Part shown: one piece after another, positions 36,962-39,354 of the stretch | Layout of the letters: every line of letters begins with the position of its first letter | Position numbering within the stretch: position 1 is the first letter of the stretch | From: an uncultured bacterium | Lineage (GTDB): Bacteria > Patescibacteriota > Minisyncoccia > Phycocordibacterales > UBA2100 | Reading direction: 5' to 3' | NCBI GenBank assembly: GCA_903858755.1 | Contig: CAIOKC010000008.1 | Location: forward strand, 1 to 39,354 | DNA length: 39,354 bases | Notes under the pieces: model-generated | Database searches by the model: none | Seen by the model: only the letters and a program-made list of their open reading frames with translations | Told to the model about the DNA's origin: nothing | Made by a program: the position numbers and the translations under genes

Positions 36962-36977
36962 ACGGAGGGTATATAAT
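36950..36977 (+). promoter_or_regulatory. promoter of dnaK, -35 inside the palindrome
   Basis: TTGCAC (36950-36955), a 16-base spacer and consensus TATAAT (36972-36977). Start near 36984; the leader is about 46 bases, AT-rich, with no Shine-Dalgarno sequence. TAAGTACTTA just before the ATG is a ten-base palindrome. No CIRCE element is seen. Confidence 0.6.
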
Positions 36978-37029
36978 CTCATCAACAAAATTCTATTTAT
37001 AAGAAATATCGATACTTTACTAAGTACTT

Positions 37030-38901
37030 ATGGCAAAAATCCTCGGCATAGATTTGGGTACTACGAATTCCGCGATGGCTGTCGTCGTCTCGGGTGAGCC
37101 GGAGATTGTGGAGAATGCCGAGGGCGCGCGCACCACGCCATCCGTCGTCGCGGTTTCAAAGACAGGGGAGCGGCTTGTGGGTCTTCTTGCGCGCCGCCAG
37201 GCAGTCACAAATCCGAAAAACACCGTCTATCAGATCAAACGCTTTATCGGGCATTCTTTCGATGAGGCGGCGGTCGCGAAAGATCGCGCCGTGGTCCCTT
37301 TTGAGACCCGAAAATCGCCAAACGGCGGCATCGAGGTGAAAATGAACGATGCGTGGTACCGACCGGAAGAGGTGTCGGCAATGATACTTCAGAAAATGAA
37401 ACAGGATGCCGAAGCACGGCTCGGGGAGGCTATCACCGAAGCCGTCATCACCGTCCCCGCGTATTTCAACGACTCTCAGCGCCAGGCGACGAAGGATGCC
37501 GGCAAAATCGCGGGACTCGACGTCAAGCGTATCATCAATGAGCCGACGGCGGCGGCACTCGCGTACGGATTCAATAAAAAGAAGAACGAAAAGATCGTTG
37601 TATTCGATTTTGGCGGCGGCACATTCGATATCTCCGTCCTTGAGGTCGGCGACGACGTGATCGAAGTACGCTCGACCGATGGCGATGCGCACCTTGGCGG
37701 CAAAGATATCGACCAGAAGATAATGGACTGGCTTGCGGAAGAGTACAAGAAAGAATCCGGTATCGACGTGCGCACTGATCCTCTCGCGCGGCAGCGCCTC
37801 GATGAGGCGGCGGAAAAGGCCAAGATAGAGCTTTCGAGCGCGGTCGAGACGGAGATCAATATACCCTTCATCACATCGGATGCTTCTGGTCCGCGGCACT
37901 TGCTTATCAAAATGACGCGGGCAAAGCTTGAGGAGCTCTCAAACGAATTTGTCGAGCGAGCAATCTCTATCACGAAGCGAGCGATGGAATCGTCGCCCTT
38001 CAAGACCGGCGACATCAATGAAGTCATCCTCGTCGGAGGTCAGACACGCATGCCGGCGCTCCAAAAAGCTGTCGAGGCATACTTCGGGAAGAAACCGCAC
38101 ATGGGCGTGAATCCCGACGAAGTCGTCGCAATCGGAGCCGCAATCCAGGGCGGAATCTTGCAAGGCGATGTCAAAGATGTCTTGCTCCTCGACGTCATTC
38201 CGCTCTCGCTGGGCATCGAAACACTGGGCGGGGTCGCGACCAAACTCATCGAACGCAATACCACGATCCCGACCTCGCGCTCGCAGACATTCTCGACAGC
38301 ATCCGATAACCAGCCGTCGGTGGAGATTCATGTGGTACAAGGCGAGCGACCTATGGCAGGAGACAATAAATCACTCGGGCGATTCAATCTCGACGGTATC
38401 CCGCCAGCTCCGCGCGGCACGCCGCAAGTGGAGGTCTCGTTCGACATCGATGCCAATGGCATACTCACCGTCAAGGCAAAAGACAAGACGAGCGGGAAGG
38501 AACAGTCCATCCGTATCGAAGGTAGCTCCGGTCTCTCGGAAGTGGACATCGAGAAGATGAGAAAAGACGCCGAAGTGAACGCGGAGGCGGACAAGAAGAA
38601 GCATGAGCTTATCGAGGCGCAAAATGGCGCAGACCAGGTCGTCTATGCCGCAGAGAAAGCGCTCAAAGAGCACGGAGACAAAGTCAGCGAGGATATCAAG
38701 AAAGGGGTGCAGGAAAAGATCGACGCTTTGAAAACGGCGCGAGGTGGAAGCGACGTCGCGATGATTAAATCGGCAGGCGAGGCGCTCTCCTCAGAAATGA
38801 GCAAAATCGGGCAGTCCATGAATCAATCTGCTGGTGAGCCTTCCTCCGGAGAGCAATCTTCTCCCAACGACCAAGGGTCGCCGGAGGGATCCGCAACATA
38901 A
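37030..38901 (+). CDS. dnaK: chaperone protein DnaK (Hsp70)
   Basis: 623 residues. The ATPase domain (1-370) shows [62 protein letters not shown] and [44 protein letters not shown]. The linker [19 protein letters not shown] leads to the substrate-binding beta domain and a helical lid. The tail is Ser/Gly/Glu-rich. It works with GrpE encoded upstream; a DnaJ gene is not in the window. Translation has no Shine-Dalgarno signal. Confidence 0.98.
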   Translation: MAKILGIDLGTTNSAMAVVVSGEPEIVENAEGARTTPSVVAVSKTGERLVGLLARRQAVTNPKNTVYQIKRFIGHSFDEAAVAKDRAVVPFETRKSPNGGIEVKMNDAWYRPEEVSAMILQKMKQDAEARLGEAITEAVITVPAYFNDSQRQATKDAGKIAGLDVKRIINEPTAAALAYGFNKKKNEKIVVFDFGGGTFDISVLEVGDDVIEVRSTDGDAHLGGKDIDQKIMDWLAEEYKKESGIDVRTDPLARQRLDEAAEKAKIELSSAVETEINIPFITSDASGPRHLLIKMTRAKLEELSNEFVERAISITKRAMESSPFKTGDINEVILVGGQTRMPALQKAVEAYFGKKPHMGVNPDEVVAIGAAIQGGILQGDVKDVLLLDVIPLSLGIETLGGVATKLIERNTTIPTSRSQTFSTASDNQPSVEIHVVQGERPMAGDNKSLGRFNLDGIPPAPRGTPQVEVSFDIDANGILTVKAKDKTSGKEQSIRIEGSSGLSEVDIEKMRKDAEVNAEADKKKHELIEAQNGADQVVYAAEKALKEHGDKVSEDIKKGVQEKIDALKTARGGSDVAMIKSAGEALSSEMSKIGQSMNQSAGEPSSGEQSSPNDQGSPEGSAT

Positions 38902-38967
38902 GACCTTTGCGCGGAGACCTCGAGTCATGGAAGGCTACCGGTGGCAAATCATCTTCGGAGGATCCCG

Positions 38968-39249
38968 ATGCTCTCGGTCATTTATGCGTTCGCGCTTACG
39001 TTCTGCTTCGCGCTGGTCGTCGCTTTTGTTGAGTGGCAGCTCGGCATGAGGCGCATGAGCGTCATCGCCGCGGTTGGGCTGCTCCTTGTCTGCGTGGCGG
39101 CAGGTCTCGATTTCGCTGATTATTATGCGAACACCGATCCCGCACTGTACTCCGCGGGTTTTTTCCTCGGTGTCGAGTTGTCGCTGGGAGTCGCCCTCTT
39201 CGGAATCGGTGTCTCCTGGTTCCTCTACAAGGCGCGCAAAGCAGGGTAA
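38968..39249 (+). CDS. small three-helix membrane protein
   Basis: 93 residues with three hydrophobic helices (VIYAFALTFCFALVVAFV, MSVIAAVGLLLVCVAAGL and AGFFLGVELSLGVALFGIGVSWFLY). No family recognised. The ATG at 38968 is chosen because CGGAGGAT lies five bases upstream. It starts 66 bases after dnaK and may share its transcript. Confidence 0.65.
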   Translation: MLSVIYAFALTFCFALVVAFVEWQLGMRRMSVIAAVGLLLVCVAAGLDFADYYANTDPALYSAGFFLGVELSLGVALFGIGVSWFLYKARKAG

Positions 39250-39289
39250 CCGACTACTCTCAATCAAGGTAGCGTGGAAATGCGATTGG

Positions 39290-39316
39290 AAAAGGACGCG
39301 GCACTCGCGTCCTTTT
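39290..39316 (+). terminator. terminator after the small membrane protein
   Basis: AAAAGGACGCG (39290-39300), loop GCACT, CGCGTCCTTTT (39306-39316), followed by a T-rich stretch. It probably ends the dnaK-containing transcript. Confidence 0.8.
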
Positions 39317-39336
39317 GCTTTTCTGTTGTGGCTTTA

Positions 39337-39354
39337 TATAATCTCTCTGCATGA
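39337..39354 (+). promoter_or_regulatory. -10 box and start codon of a gene leaving the window
   Basis: TATAAT (39337-39342) lies eight bases before an ATG at 39351, the last four bases of the window being ATGA. This suits the leaderless start pattern of other genes here. Only the first codon is visible, so the gene cannot be named. Confidence 0.4.

Noticed and set aside
36978-37029. Heat-shock operator (CIRCE) before dnaK
   Set aside because: No TTAGCACTC / GAGTGCTAA pair is present; only a ten-base TAAGTACTTA palindrome is seen next to the ATG.

Overview
The window reads as a piece of chromosome from a streamlined bacterium of the Candidate Phyla Radiation (Patescibacteria), most likely a GC-rich Parcubacteria-type lineage. 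The basis is: an alanyl-tRNA synthetase that stops after its editing domain; shortened UvrA and UvrC; a DUF5667 membrane protein; an FtsA/PilM-like protein next to a membrane-anchored baseplate-J-like protein; and many genes whose -10 box lies only 6-8 bases before the start codon, which predicts leaderless mRNAs. No 16S gene is present, so the lineage is inference. Base composition is in the high fifties % G+C by eye, with local dips in the transposase-like gene, rmuC and part of alaS. Genes are tightly packed and no gap exceeds 160 bases.

Layout. 1-5604: end of murB, uvrA, a small orphan gene, uvrC and ddl. 5625-7851: tRNA-Ala(UGC), an ECF-type sigma factor, an RRM RNA-binding protein and a DUF5667 membrane protein. 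8011-9571: two membrane proteins, the second MFS-like. 9683-10817 (minus strand): two small orphan genes downstream of yqeY. 10851-14548: rmuC, a tiny membrane protein, rplU, recR and dnaB. 14702-19706: a sigma-region-4/HARE-HTH fusion, an orphan two-TM protein resembling the front part of CPR VirB4-like proteins, mltG and an SPFH protein. 19779-24302: mnmA, a small anchored protein, an ATP-cone nuclease, MgtC, a RecB/Cas4-like nuclease, an MGMT-like protein and two small orphans. 24332-28884: an M16 peptidase, an unknown coiled-coil protein and alaS. 28916-31486: the FtsA/PilM-like and baseplate-J-like pair. 31530-35556: infA-rpmJ-rpsM-rpsK-rpsD-rpoA-rplQ-rplM-rpsI. 35616-39249: grpE, a RAYT-type transposase gene bracketed by palindromes, dnaK and a small membrane protein.

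The most interesting signals are non-genic. A HUH/REP-associated tyrosine transposase gene lies between grpE and dnaK, with the same 25-base palindrome core at both ends. The right-hand palindrome appears to supply the -35 box of the dnaK promoter. A perfect 38-base palindrome is read in frame inside uvrC, a second shorter one lies 115 bases further on, and a 36-base perfect palindrome lies in the 7.9 kb intergenic region. Together they suggest palindromic elements moving in this genome, including into protein-coding sequence. The second strong signal is the recurrent (TGn)TANNNT-N6-8-ATG start architecture, seen at about sixteen genes, including a divergent yqeY/rmuC pair whose two -10 boxes abut an 8-base palindrome.
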